A DNA stretch of 64,000 bases, taken from positions 86,989-150,988 of the forward strand of contig DIOT01000007.1 in NCBI GenBank assembly GCA_002426195.1. Reading direction: 5' to 3'. The stretch comes from Bacteroidales bacterium UBA5507. Its GTDB lineage: Bacteria > Bacteroidota > Bacteroidia > Bacteroidales > Lentimicrobiaceae. Within the stretch, counting starts at the first letter, position 1, and every line of letters begins with the position of its first letter. The notes beneath the pieces are model-generated. The model was not told where the DNA came from, searched no databases, and worked only from the letters and a program-made list of their open reading frames with translations. Shown piece after piece: positions 1 to 8,693 of this stretch. A program made the translations under genes and the position numbers.

Positions 1-2
1 TA

Positions 3-2378
3 CAATTCGGTTCCAGGAAACTATACACTGCATTGGTACGACATGTAACCGGCATTCCACCACAGGTGGTTTCAGCCAAATACATCCTGTCTGTAATTGA
101 CCCCTCTCCCATTGTAAACGAAAATCAATTCAAATTCTGGGAATGGCTGGCTGGTTATTACCTGTGTACTGAAGGAGAAGTAATGAATGCAGCATTACCA
201 TCTGCATTCAAATTAGCCAGTGAAACCCGTGTTGTTCTCGACCCGGAATATATTCACGACTCTAAGGTGCTGACTGACTTTGAATACCTGATTATCGAGG
301 CCCTTGAATTGCAACAGATTCTTTCTGTTACCGAAATAAGTCAGATTGTGGGAATAGCAAAAGTGATCCCTATAGTCAAGACAATGCTTGAGAAAAAATA
401 TATCAGGGTTGTTGAGGAAATTACCGAGCGATATAAGCCGAGAACTGAATGGTTTGTCAAATTATCTGATAAATATTCTGATGAGAAGTTGCTTCAGGAT
501 GAGATGGATATTTTGAATAAAAAGGCATTTAAGCAACTACAAATGCTAATGGCTTATCTGTCATTATCAAACTCTTTTTCAGGTAAGACTAAAGAAGTCA
601 GTAAAACTGATCTGCTTAAAACCCCTTCACTAGCAGCAGCACAACTCGATGCACTGGTTAAAAAGGGGATCCTTGAGCTTTATCAGCGAAATGTAAGCAG
701 GCTTGAAGAGAAAGATGCTATTGAAATTATTGAAAATATTCAATTTACTGAAGCTCAGAAGAAAGCCTATGACGAAACTTTCAGCCATCTCAGTCAAAAG
801 CAAACTGTTCTATTAAAAGGTGTCACATCGAGTGGGAAAACAGAGATCTATATCCGACTCATCCACGAAATTATCAGCAGTGGTAAACAAGTACTTTATT
901 TATTACCCGAAATTGCACTCACTTCCCAAATAGTACGACGTCTGCAGAAGTTCTTTGGTACTGATGTAGGTGTATATCATTCCCGTTACAATGAATTTGA
1001 GCGGATAGAGATCTGGAATAAATCAAACCTGTCAATGCTTCAGGAGCATTCAGGATCAGAGTTTTCGGTAATATTAGGAGCCCGGTCCGCAATGTTCTTA
1101 CCTTTCAATAATCTTGGTTTGATAATAGTTGATGAAGAACATGATGCATTTTACAAACAGACTGATCCTACACCACGGTACAATGCCAGGGATTCTGCAT
1201 TAATGTTGGGAAAGATTCACAATTCACCCGTATTGCTTGGATCAGCAACGCCTTCTATTGAGAGCTATTATAATGCAAAGGCAGGTAAATACAAGCTTGT
1301 AGAACTTAATGAGAGATATGGTGGCATAGAAATGCCCGATGTAAAGATTGTTAATATCAAGGAAGAGACATGGTTCAGAAGGATGAAATCACATTTTTCA
1401 CCACAACTGCTAACGGCAGTTGAGCAGGCCTTTTCAAATGGTGAACAGGTCATACTCTTTCAGAACCGTCGTGGATTTTCTCTCAGAATGGAATGCGAAA
1501 CATGCCACAGTATCCCTTCTTGCGTTCAGTGTGATGTAACACTAACTTACCATAAGAAAATTGGATTATTAAAGTGTCATTATTGTGGGTATACCCGTAC
1601 AATACCGACAGTTTGTCCGGAGTGTGGTAATCCGGCAATCAAACTTAAAGGTTTCGGAACTGAAAAAATTGAGGACGAATTAGGTATTTTTTATCCTGAC
1701 CTTACTATAGCAAGAATGGACTTAGATACCACTCACACAAAGAATGCATATCAGAAAATAATGATGGATTTTGAAACAAGAAAAACCGATGTTCTGGTAG
1801 GCACTCAAATGGTTACAAAAGGACTTGACTTTGATAATGTAAGTCTTGTTGGTGTCTTGAACGCTGATGGACTGATTAGTTATCCTGATTTTCGTTCAGT
1901 CGAAAGAAGCTTTCAGATGTTATCTCAGGTCAGTGGCAGGTCTGGTAGAAAGAACAAAAGAGGCCTTGTGCTGATACAAACTTATAATCCCGATCATGAA
2001 GTCCTTAAATGGGTGAAGGCAAACGACTATGAGTCAATGTTTCAGCATGTGCTTGCCGACAGATATAAGTTCAACTACCCTCCGTATGTCAGGCTAATTG
2101 TTATCTCCTTAAGGCATAAAGAAGAGGCAATCCTGGATAATGCAGCATCAAAATTATTGTCAATGCTGAAGCCAAAACTTGGCAATAATTTACTTGGTCC
2201 TGAATACCCGAATGTTTCAAGAATCAGAAACCTTTTCATAAAGAACTTCCTGCTGAAAATTCCAAAAGGCAATAGCGGTATAGAAATGAAAAAGGAGGCT
2301 GTTGATCAGATTGATCTCTTTAAACAACTGCAGGATTTTAAATCTGTAAGGGTAGTTTTGGATGTTGATCCTGTATGA
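3..2378 (+). CDS. priA: Primosomal protein N' (PriA helicase), 5'-truncated by window edge
   Basis: PriA is the superfamily 2 DNA helicase that restarts stalled replication forks by loading the primosome. The reading frame is open from base 3 and the residues before the first possible start (FGSRKLYTALV) match the conserved PriA N-terminal region, so the true start lies upstream and about 791 residues are visible. The Walker A motif GVTSSGKTE lies at about 819-845, the DEEHD Walker B motif near 1132, and the paired CxxC zinc-binding cysteines at about 1495-1635. The helicase C-terminal domain and the PriA C-terminal segment (YPPYVRLIVIS) follow. The gene converges on the DivIC-like gene with a 3-bp gap and I see no terminator between them. 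The TTG at base 33 is not the start. Confidence 0.95.
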   Translation, partial: QFGSRKLYTALVRHVTGIPPQVVSAKYILSVIDPSPIVNENQFKFWEWLAGYYLCTEGEVMNAALPSAFKLASETRVVLDPEYIHDSKVLTDFEYLIIEALELQQILSVTEISQIVGIAKVIPIVKTMLEKKYIRVVEEITERYKPRTEWFVKLSDKYSDEKLLQDEMDILNKKAFKQLQMLMAYLSLSNSFSGKTKEVSKTDLLKTPSLAAAQLDALVKKGILELYQRNVSRLEEKDAIEIIENIQFTEAQKKAYDETFSHLSQKQTVLLKGVTSSGKTEIYIRLIHEIISSGKQVLYLLPEIALTSQIVRRLQKFFGTDVGVYHSRYNEFERIEIWNKSNLSMLQEHSGSEFSVILGARSAMFLPFNNLGLIIVDEEHDAFYKQTDPTPRYNARDSALMLGKIHNSPVLLGSATPSIESYYNAKAGKYKLVELNERYGGIEMPDVKIVNIKEETWFRRMKSHFSPQLLTAVEQAFSNGEQVILFQNRRGFSLRMECETCHSIPSCVQCDVTLTYHKKIGLLKCHYCGYTRTIPTVCPECGNPAIKLKGFGTEKIEDELGIFYPDLTIARMDLDTTHTKNAYQKIMMDFETRKTDVLVGTQMVTKGLDFDNVSLVGVLNADGLISYPDFRSVERSFQMLSQVSGRSGRKNKRGLVLIQTYNPDHEVLKWVKANDYESMFQHVLADRYKFNYPPYVRLIVISLRHKEEAILDNAASKLLSMLKPKLGNNLLGPEYPNVSRIRNLFIKNFLLKIPKGNSGIEMKKEAVDQIDLFKQLQDFKSVRVVLDVDPV

Positions 2379-2381
2379 GGC

Positions 2382-2675
2382 TCACTTCTCCTCTTCAACA
2401 ATTATGAAGATATCCTCATTATCTTTCTTAAAAAGGTACTTTTCTCTGGCGTATTTTTCAAGCTTCACTGTATCCTGAAGTTCTATCAGAGCAATTGAGT
2501 CATTATATATTTCACCTTTATAGAATTCCTTCTGCTTTCGCTGATTATTAAGAGTTCTGCCAAACTTTACCTGCGAAATAAAATTATTCCTGTCAAAAAA
2601 TGTAAGCCACACAAGAAAAACAACAAGTGTTAAGAAATACTTATTGTAGAGAAATGAAGGAATCTTCTTTATCAT
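2382..2675 (-). CDS. DivIC/FtsB-like septum formation initiator
   Basis: This is a 97-residue bitopic membrane protein with a short cytoplasmic N-terminus, one membrane segment (about residues 13-28, LTLVVFLVWLTFF region) and a coiled-coil stretch (NNQRKQKEFYKGEI) followed by the segment KLEKYAREKYLFKKDNEDIFII. The pattern REKYxFKKxxEDIF near the C-terminus is typical of the Bacteroidota septum formation initiator family, which bridges late division proteins in the periplasm. It is the last gene of the minus-strand run that starts at moeA, 85 bp after the HD-domain gene, so co-transcription is possible but not certain. Family assignment is good; exact DivIC versus FtsB equivalence is not decidable. 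Confidence 0.8.
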   Translation of the reverse strand: MIKKIPSFLYNKYFLTLVVFLVWLTFFDRNNFISQVKFGRTLNNQRKQKEFYKGEIYNDSIALIELQDTVKLEKYAREKYLFKKDNEDIFIIVEEEK

Positions 2676-2760
2676 TATGAAATATTTCCAGGGCTAATTG
2701 ATAACAAATATACTAATGAAACAATTAATCCGTAACATCTGAGACAAAACTTAATTCACA

Positions 2761-3321
2761 TTACAGCCCAATTTCATCTGATATTCCTGTCATAGCCACC
2801 AGTGCCAATTCAGCGAACTTTTCAAGTGGAATACCAATCTTCTCACACTCAAGAATGTTTTCTCTTTTTACCGAAGCTGCAAATGCCTTTTCTTTCATTC
2901 TTTTAACAACTGATTTAACCTTGACAGAACCTACTTTTCTATCAGGATATACCATAGCTGTTGCAGTTATTAATCCGGTTATAGTTTCACCCGCAGCAAG
3001 AGCATGTTGAAATTCAGTTGTTCTCTCTTCCCCGGTTGCTTCTTCGTTATGCATTTTAATTGCATCAACAATCTCCTCATCAACCCCCATATCACTAAGA
3101 ATTCTGGCAGTTTCAAGTGCATGAGTATAAGGATTAGCATTTGTTATTTCAACATCTAAATCATGCAGCAACCCCGCCTGGCTCCATTTATCCTTATCTC
3201 TGCCGAGATACCCGGCTACCGCTCCCATTACTGCCTCAGAAGCTAAGGAATGTGCTATCATACGTTCATTCTTCACATAACTGTGTAATAATTCAAGTGC
3301 TTGTTCCCTGGGTAATAACAT
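2761..3321 (-). CDS. HD-domain phosphohydrolase family protein
   Basis: The 186-residue protein carries an HD superfamily metal-binding signature: His24 (MIAHSLASE), His53-Asp54 (GLLHDLD) and His91 (KMHNE), the usual spacing for an HDIG-type domain. Such proteins hydrolyse phosphate esters or nucleotides, but the substrate cannot be read from the sequence. It has no signal peptide or membrane segment, so it is cytoplasmic. It follows the MOSC/MogA fusion by 41 bp on the same strand and could share its transcript, but nothing in the sequence ties it to molybdenum cofactor synthesis. Confidence 0.75.
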   Translation of the reverse strand: MLLPREQALELLHSYVKNERMIAHSLASEAVMGAVAGYLGRDKDKWSQAGLLHDLDVEITNANPYTHALETARILSDMGVDEEIVDAIKMHNEEATGEERTTEFQHALAAGETITGLITATAMVYPDRKVGSVKVKSVVKRMKEKAFAASVKRENILECEKIGIPLEKFAELALVAMTGISDEIGL

Positions 3322-3362
3322 ATTGTGTAACTAGCTATATATAATAATTATCATCAAATCTA

Positions 3363-4289
3363 TTAATGCAAATCTAATTCATGAAGCATGTATATGCTGT
3401 GCTTCAACGTTTTATTAATTTCAGGGAGGTACTCCCCCACTGCCCGTACACTCCCCGGGAGAGTATAAATCAATGTATTGTTTATTACTCCGGCTACTCC
3501 GCTGCTCAATAAAGCAGCAGGTTTATCAGCCCCATACTTCATCCTTATAAATTCCATTATCCCCGGAATCTCTTTATCGAGAAGAGGTCTGATAGTTTCC
3601 ACGGTAATATCCCGTTTACCTATTCCTGTCCCTCCTGTTGTAATAATGATGTCACAGTTAAGTGACTCTTCAACTGTTTTTTTAAGCAACTCTTTATCAT
3701 CCGGTATTACTATCCTGTCAATTTCTGATTTTAAATTCTGACTATCAAAAAAAACTGAAAGATTATCAACGACTGCCGGTCCACTCCTGTCAGTGTACTG
3801 TCCCGAACTGGCTCTGTCGCTTAGTGTTATGACTCTAACTTTATAAACCTTAGGAATATATTTAACCAAATCACCAGCCTTTACTATACCTTGCCTGATT
3901 ACTCTGCAAAAAATACCTTCCTTTGGCATTACGCAGTTGCCTACTTCCCTATAAATTGCACAACCATCACCATGACAATGTTTGCCAATCTGCGTTACCT
4001 CCAATTCTGTATCTCCAATAATAAACCTGTCCAATGGATTCGTATGGTGAAGAATAATTCCTTCTGTGGTAATATTCTCAGCAAATTCACCATAATTCAG
4101 TATTCGCCCTGCTTGTAGTTGAAACTTATCAAAGCTCTCTTTGCCAAGCAGACTTACTTGTCTGTTCCATTTTCCACTGTGTGCATCTCCTACTACACCA
4201 ATATCGGTAAGAGAGATCTCTTTAACCGGTACTTTTACAGTACCTTTCTTTTCAGATATGTTTACTGATAATACGACAGGTTTCATCAA
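3363..4289 (-). CDS. MOSC domain-MogA/MoaB fusion (molybdopterin adenylyltransferase)
   Basis: Two domains are joined in 308 residues. Residues 1-145 form a MOSC domain (GVVGDAHSGKWNRQVSLL; cysteines 105, 110, 119 and 128), a fold used in sulfur handling around molybdenum enzymes. Residues 148-308 form a MogA/MoaB domain with TLSDRASSGQYTDRSGP (155-171) and ITTGGTGIGKRD (216-227), the nucleotide- and molybdopterin-binding loops. MogA-type proteins adenylate molybdopterin before MoeA inserts molybdate. The gene lies 40 bp after moaC in the cofactor operon, which supports the role. The adenylyltransferase assignment is firm; the job of the MOSC half (sulfuration or delivery of the cofactor) is inferred. 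Confidence 0.9.
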   Translation of the reverse strand: MMKPVVLSVNISEKKGTVKVPVKEISLTDIGVVGDAHSGKWNRQVSLLGKESFDKFQLQAGRILNYGEFAENITTEGIILHHTNPLDRFIIGDTELEVTQIGKHCHGDGCAIYREVGNCVMPKEGIFCRVIRQGIVKAGDLVKYIPKVYKVRVITLSDRASSGQYTDRSGPAVVDNLSVFFDSQNLKSEIDRIVIPDDKELLKKTVEESLNCDIIITTGGTGIGKRDITVETIRPLLDKEIPGIMEFIRMKYGADKPAALLSSGVAGVINNTLIYTLPGSVRAVGEYLPEINKTLKHSIYMLHELDLH

Positions 4290-4329
4290 GCTTAAATTTT
4301 ATTCGCGTATTCTTGTATTCAATAACAAG

Positions 4330-4791
4330 CTATTTTATTAAATCTGTTTTGGTTTTCTCAACCAAAGTAATGTCACTAATTACCATTTCTTTATCAACGG
4401 CCTTACACATGTCATAAATTGTCAGCAAAGCAACAGTAACAGCTGTCAGTGCTTCCATCTCAACCCCTGTTTGTCCATTGCATTTGACCATTGAATTAGC
4501 CATAACACCTTCATCTGTGATCTCAGTTTTTAAATCAACTTTAGTTAAAAGTAATGGGTGACATAGAGGAATCAATGATGATGCATTTTTTGCTGCCTGT
4601 ATTCCGGCAATCTCAGCTACAGTAAGGACATCACCCTTTTTTATCTGGTTTTCCCTTATCAGTTTAATGGTTGAAAGTCCCAGGGAGATAAAACCTTTGG
4701 CTTTCGCCATTCTTTCCTGAATATCTTTATTACCAACATCAACCATATTAGCTTTACCACTGTGGTCAATGTGACTAAATTTTCCACTCAT
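4330..4791 (-). CDS. moaC: Cyclic pyranopterin monophosphate synthase MoaC
   Basis: MoaC acts with MoaA to turn GTP into cyclic pyranopterin monophosphate, the first stable intermediate of molybdenum cofactor synthesis. The 153-residue protein has the typical length and signatures: FSHIDHSGKANMVDVGNKDIQERMAKAKG at the N-terminus, the SLIPLCHPLLLTKVD active-site strand and the TGVEMEALTAVTVALLTIYDMCKAVDK helix. It is 6 bp downstream of moaA and 40 bp upstream of the MOSC/MogA fusion, so it is translated from the same operon. No missing residues were noticed. Confidence 0.96.
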   Translation of the reverse strand: MSGKFSHIDHSGKANMVDVGNKDIQERMAKAKGFISLGLSTIKLIRENQIKKGDVLTVAEIAGIQAAKNASSLIPLCHPLLLTKVDLKTEITDEGVMANSMVKCNGQTGVEMEALTAVTVALLTIYDMCKAVDKEMVISDITLVEKTKTDLIK

Positions 4792-4797
4792 TTTGTT

Positions 4798-5598
4798 CTA
4801 TCCTCCTATGTTATAAAACTGCCCTGAATAGTTATGACTTCCACATTCAGGCTTATGCGTAATTGCATTTCTCAATGCTTTTTCAGCACCTGATTCTTTA
4901 ACATCAAAACTTAGATCATCGAATAGGCATGGTTTAATTTTACCATCAGCCGTTAGTCTTAATCTATTGCAAATACTGCAATCTCCTCCCGTGCCTCCTT
5001 CAACTACTGAAAAGTGCCCTGCAGCCAGATCCATCTCATGAATGAAACGAACTTCGAGACCTCTGCCGGCAGCAAACTCCATTACTGCATCAGTATCCTG
5101 TGATTTGCCATTCCGGTTGATTACACAATTCAGTTTTACCGGAGTCAAGCCATTTTCAATTGCAGCATCAATCCCACTTATTACATCTCTTATATCACCT
5201 ATGCGGGTAATATGCCTGAACTTAACCGGGTCCATTGTATCAAGACTTACATTTACCCTTTGAAGTCCGGCACTTTTTAAATCTTTGGCAAAACGACTGA
5301 GCAGAATCCCATTCGTTGTCATAGATAAATCCTTTATGCCACTAATCTGACCAAGCATACTTATCAGGTCAACAATACCCTTTCTAACCAAAGGTTCTCC
5401 ACCGGTAATTCTAACTTTATTGATACCGAATTCTACAGCTTTCTTAACTACCTCAACTATTTCTTCAAAAGAAAGTATCTGATCATGAGTTAACATTTTA
5501 ACCCCTTCCTCAGGCATACAGTACCTGCAACGTAGATTGCATCTATCAGTGACTGAAATCCTTAAATAGTTTATTTTCCGATTAAAATTGTCTAACAT
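4798..5598 (-). CDS. moaA: Compact GTP 3',8-cyclase MoaA (radical SAM)
   Basis: MoaA is a radical SAM enzyme with two 4Fe-4S clusters that rearranges GTP. The SAM-cluster motif is CNLRCRYC (Cys20, Cys24, Cys27), the GGEP motif is at 66-69, and the second-cluster cysteines are Cys207, Cys210 and Cys224 (CxxC-x13-C inside NRLRLTADGKIKPCLF). The C-terminal Gly-Gly needed for the MoaC partnership is present (YNIGG). The protein has only 266 residues against about 320-335 for well-studied MoaA: the segment between RFIHEM (184-189) and the second cluster is about 15 residues instead of roughly 60. The start overlaps the end of moeA by 17 bp. I judge it functional because every cluster ligand is kept. 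Confidence 0.92.
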   Translation of the reverse strand: MLDNFNRKINYLRISVTDRCNLRCRYCMPEEGVKMLTHDQILSFEEIVEVVKKAVEFGINKVRITGGEPLVRKGIVDLISMLGQISGIKDLSMTTNGILLSRFAKDLKSAGLQRVNVSLDTMDPVKFRHITRIGDIRDVISGIDAAIENGLTPVKLNCVINRNGKSQDTDAVMEFAAGRGLEVRFIHEMDLAAGHFSVVEGGTGGDCSICNRLRLTADGKIKPCLFDDLSFDVKESGAEKALRNAITHKPECGSHNYSGQFYNIGG

Positions 5599-6763
5599 CT
5601 CTTAATTCTCCAGGCTTAACGTTATCTTCTCCAATTCCGATTGAAATTACTCCCCATGCATCCTCAAATGCATTAATATGAGCCGATCCATGATATTCAA
5701 CAGGCTCAATCTTACCAAGTGAGTACCTTACAGGAATAAAAGATTTTCTATCAGTTCTTTTTCGCGTATATCCGGTTGCCATTGGTAACTTTACAATCCT
5801 TGGTTTGAACTCAGTCCCCATCATTCTGTATAACAAAGGTTTAACCATCATCTCAAATTGCACAAAAGATGAAACAGGATTTCCAGGGAGCCCAAAGATA
5901 AACTTACCGGCATTCTCCGCAAATAATGTTGGCTTGCCAGGTTGTACAGCAACACTCCTGAATCTAACATTTAAACCGAGTGATTCAATAACAGATGGCA
6001 CATAGTCAAAATCACCCATTGACACTCCCCCCGTAATCAGCAGAATGTCACATTTGACAAGAGACTCGGCAATTAATAATCTTGTATCTTCAACATTATC
6101 ATGTGAAATACCCATATACTTTGCCTCAATTCCCATCTGTTTAGCTTGTGCAATCAGTTGATATGCATTGCTGTTTCTGATTTTACCATACGAGGGTATT
6201 TCATCCGGTTCTACCAGTTCATCCCCAGTGGTCAGGATTCCAATTGTTGGTAAATTATAAACTTCCGGTTTAACACAACCAACCGCAGCCATCATTGCAA
6301 TATGCTGAGGTTTTATGGTCGTTCCCTTTTCCAGAATCTTCTGTCCATACTTAACATCTTCAGCCCTATATGCAATGTTGTTTGAGGTAGTCGCCTTCTC
6401 GAATGATATCGTACCGTCAGAGTTAATTCTAACCGATTCAATCATTATAACGCAGTCTGCTCCTTCCGGGACAATTGCTCCTGTCATAATCTTTGAGCAT
6501 TGGCTATGTGCAATCTTAAACTCCGGGATGTCTCCGGCGGCTATAGTCGATATTACTTTCAAAGGTCCGGGAAGATCACTTCTGCGGCAGGCAAAACCAT
6601 CAACCGCAGATTTATCAAAAGGCGGCATGTCTATATCTGAGTATACATCAGATGCTAAGACTCTTCCAAGACTTTCAATAATGCTTACCTGCCCGGCTGA
6701 AGAGGCAACATTTACGCTATCAATAATTTTCAGGGCTTCCTCAAACGTTATCATTGCTGACAT
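5582..6763 (-). CDS. moeA: Molybdopterin molybdenumtransferase MoeA
   Basis: MoeA inserts molybdate into adenylated molybdopterin. The 393-residue protein shows all the landmarks: MPPFDKSAVDGFA near residue 47, the domain III motifs TTGDELV and ITGGVSMGDFDYVP, and FGLPGNPVSSFVQFE before the C-terminal beta-barrel domain IV. It is the first gene of the minus-strand cofactor operon and a perfect TAnnTTTG element lies at 6774-6781. That element is so close that the second methionine (codon at 6752-6754) could be the true start. Its 3' end overlaps moaA. Confidence 0.96.
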   Translation of the reverse strand: MSAMITFEEALKIIDSVNVASSAGQVSIIESLGRVLASDVYSDIDMPPFDKSAVDGFACRRSDLPGPLKVISTIAAGDIPEFKIAHSQCSKIMTGAIVPEGADCVIMIESVRINSDGTISFEKATTSNNIAYRAEDVKYGQKILEKGTTIKPQHIAMMAAVGCVKPEVYNLPTIGILTTGDELVEPDEIPSYGKIRNSNAYQLIAQAKQMGIEAKYMGISHDNVEDTRLLIAESLVKCDILLITGGVSMGDFDYVPSVIESLGLNVRFRSVAVQPGKPTLFAENAGKFIFGLPGNPVSSFVQFEMMVKPLLYRMMGTEFKPRIVKLPMATGYTRKRTDRKSFIPVRYSLGKIEPVEYHGSAHINAFEDAWGVISIGIGEDNVKPGELRDVRQF

Positions 6764-6773
6764 TATTTATCTG

Positions 6774-6781
6774 CAAAGATA
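6774..6781 (-). promoter_or_regulatory. Predicted -7 element of the moeA operon
   Basis: On the minus strand this reads TATCTTTG, an 8/8 match to the Bacteroidota -7 consensus TAnnTTTG. It lies 10 bp before the annotated moeA start, which implies a very short leader or use of the second ATG at 6754. No convincing -33 element was seen. Confidence 0.5.
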
Positions 6782-6912
6782 GCGATACCCTATAAATATT
6801 CAGACTTTTTAAAAGATTTGATAATCAGAATATTACCCACCCTTATTTAAAATGGCCAATCAATAGCCCATAAGAGTGAAGGACAGGCAAATATTATCGT
6901 ATTAAGAAAAAT

Positions 6913-7866
6913 TTAAATGGTTGATGCTTTAAGCTGATGATACTGAGTTAAAACCAATCCGTCTGCTAATCCTACCTTAGGAGCTGTAACCACTTTCAGA
7001 TCTGTCCATTTAAGAACCTTAATAAAAATCTTTGCTGCCGGTACAATAACATCAGCACGGTCAGGTCTAAGCCCCATTTTGTCAATCCTCTCGCTCAATG
7101 TCATGCTGTTTAATTGCTTATAGGCAAAATTCAGCTGATCAAGACTGACTACATTATTATAAGCATGACCGTACAATTTGGTAATTTTATTGATATTACC
7201 TCCGGATCCAATAACATTCATCTGCCCAAAATCCTTTTTGAATTGATTTAGCCATTTATGCATAGCATCCCATTCATTATTATCCACTGCATCGGCCAAA
7301 AGTCTTAATGTTCCGATTTTGAATGAGTTTGAAGCAATAAAGTCCTTGCCATCAAGTATTGACATCTCTGTAGAGCCACCCCCAACATCAATATATAATG
7401 TCCTGGTATAATTCTTATTGATCAAATGGTTACTGAAGCTACTTATAATGTTTGCTTCACTTATACCGTCAATAAGATCAATCTTCAGGCCTGATTCGCT
7501 TCTCACGTAATCAAGGACTTCAGTGCTATTATCAGCTTCCCTCATTGCTGATGTAGCAGCGGCAAGATAACTTACCGGTTTGTAAACATCAATCAGCATC
7601 TTAAATGCCTTTAATGTTTTTGCCAAATCTTCAACCTTCTGCTTCGATATCCTTCCAAACGTAAAAACATCCAATCCAAGTCTGATTGGAATCCTTAATA
7701 AAGAGGCTTTCTCAGCAATAGGACCTCCCTTTGTTTCAAAAACATTGGCAAATAAAAGCCTAACAGCATTCGAACCTATGTCTATACCGGAAAAGAGCAT
7801 GCTTCCTTTAGTTATAGTATCATTAATAAGGTCAAGTCTAAGCTCCGGGTAGTCCATAATATACAT
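6913..7866 (-). CDS. Ppx/GppA family phosphatase (exopolyphosphatase-like)
   Basis: This ASKHA-fold enzyme of 317 residues hydrolyses polyphosphate and/or pppGpp in its family. Visible nucleotide-binding motifs are GIDIGSNAVRLLF, ATSAMREADN, the phosphate-2 loop DVGGGSTEMS and GSGGNINKI. It has only the N-terminal catalytic unit and lacks the extra C-terminal domain of E. coli Ppx, as is common in Bacteroidota. The start is uncertain: Met23 (codon 7798-7800) directly begins the conserved core and is preceded by an AAAGGAAG ribosome-binding sequence, which would give 295 residues. It follows lpxH closely (stop at 7872-7874), probably in the lpxK-PNP-lpxH transcript. Confidence 0.88.
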   Translation of the reverse strand: MYIMDYPELRLDLINDTITKGSMLFSGIDIGSNAVRLLFANVFETKGGPIAEKASLLRIPIRLGLDVFTFGRISKQKVEDLAKTLKAFKMLIDVYKPVSYLAAATSAMREADNSTEVLDYVRSESGLKIDLIDGISEANIISSFSNHLINKNYTRTLYIDVGGGSTEMSILDGKDFIASNSFKIGTLRLLADAVDNNEWDAMHKWLNQFKKDFGQMNVIGSGGNINKITKLYGHAYNNVVSLDQLNFAYKQLNSMTLSERIDKMGLRPDRADVIVPAAKIFIKVLKWTDLKVVTAPKVGLADGLVLTQYHQLKASTI

Positions 7867-7871
7867 CTTAA

Positions 7872-8663
7872 TTAATAAGGTCCCTCAAGTAATCCAGGGA
7901 TTCCTTTTTTGAAAGTGAATAGCGACAACCCATCATCATCAACAAGTGCATAAGAGAAATTACTTATCCAGTCGCCCAAATTAATATAATGTTTGCCGCC
8001 GTCAATATCCACATGACCCGGATAGTGCCGATGGCCAAAGATGTAAAAGTCGATTTCCGGATTTTCTTTTGAATAATGAGAGGCAAAAGAGTAGAGTCTT
8101 TCGCGTGATAGGTCAAAATTTCCCTGTTCGTCAAGCATTTTCTGGTCTTTCAGAACATTTGCATAACGGCTGCGACGTGAAAAATATAGAGCAAGACGGG
8201 TTCCAATATCCGGATGTAACCATTTAAACAACCATTGGTTAGGTTTAAACTCAAACACTTTCTTAAGGAATTTATAACCATTGTCACCGGGTCCTAATCC
8301 ATCACCATGCGATAGAAAATACTTGCGACCGTTCCATTCCCTTATTACATGCTTTCTGTGTAATTCAATACCCGTTTCCCTGTTAAGGTAGTTGAATGCC
8401 CATATGTCATGATTCCCTCTAAAAAGAAAAACTTTAATTCCCTTGTCGGTTATTTCAGACAGCTTTCCAAATAATCTTGTAAATCCCTTGGGTATCACAG
8501 TCTTATATTCGAACCAAAAGTCAAATATATCACCCATGAGATAAAGTTCATCCGCATCCTTACAAACCATATCCAGCCACCTCACTAAGAGCTTTTCTCT
8601 CTCAAGGCTGCTTTCATGATCCGGTATTCCAAGGTGAAAATCAGAAGCCAGGTAGATCTTCAA
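7872..8663 (-). CDS. lpxH: UDP-2,3-diacylglucosamine diphosphatase-type metallophosphoesterase (LpxH)
   Basis: LpxH cleaves UDP-2,3-diacylglucosamine to lipid X on the cytoplasmic side of the inner membrane during lipid A synthesis. The 263-residue protein has the calcineurin-like metal ligands in order: SDFHLG (residues 7-12), GDIFDFWFEY, GNHD, LSHGDGL and IFGHRHYP. The FDFWFEY variant after the GD motif is typical of LpxH rather than of general phosphoesterases. It sits in a run with lpxK two genes upstream, 30 bp after the purine nucleoside phosphorylase gene, which supports the lipid A role. Confidence 0.92.
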   Translation of the reverse strand: MKIYLASDFHLGIPDHESSLEREKLLVRWLDMVCKDADELYLMGDIFDFWFEYKTVIPKGFTRLFGKLSEITDKGIKVFLFRGNHDIWAFNYLNRETGIELHRKHVIREWNGRKYFLSHGDGLGPGDNGYKFLKKVFEFKPNQWLFKWLHPDIGTRLALYFSRRSRYANVLKDQKMLDEQGNFDLSRERLYSFASHYSKENPEIDFYIFGHRHYPGHVDIDGGKHYINLGDWISNFSYALVDDDGLSLFTFKKGIPGLLEGPY

Positions 8664-8693
8664 TATCCGGTAGTTTATTGATTGTTTATACTA

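Noticed and set aside
33..35. TTG at base 33 as start of priA
   Set aside because: The frame is open to the window edge and the preceding residues fit the conserved PriA N-terminal region, so the gene is simply cut by the window.
6764..6912. Possible molybdenum cofactor riboswitch upstream of moeA
   Set aside because: The gap is short, AT-rich, shows no long paired structure, and the predicted -7 element leaves almost no leader.
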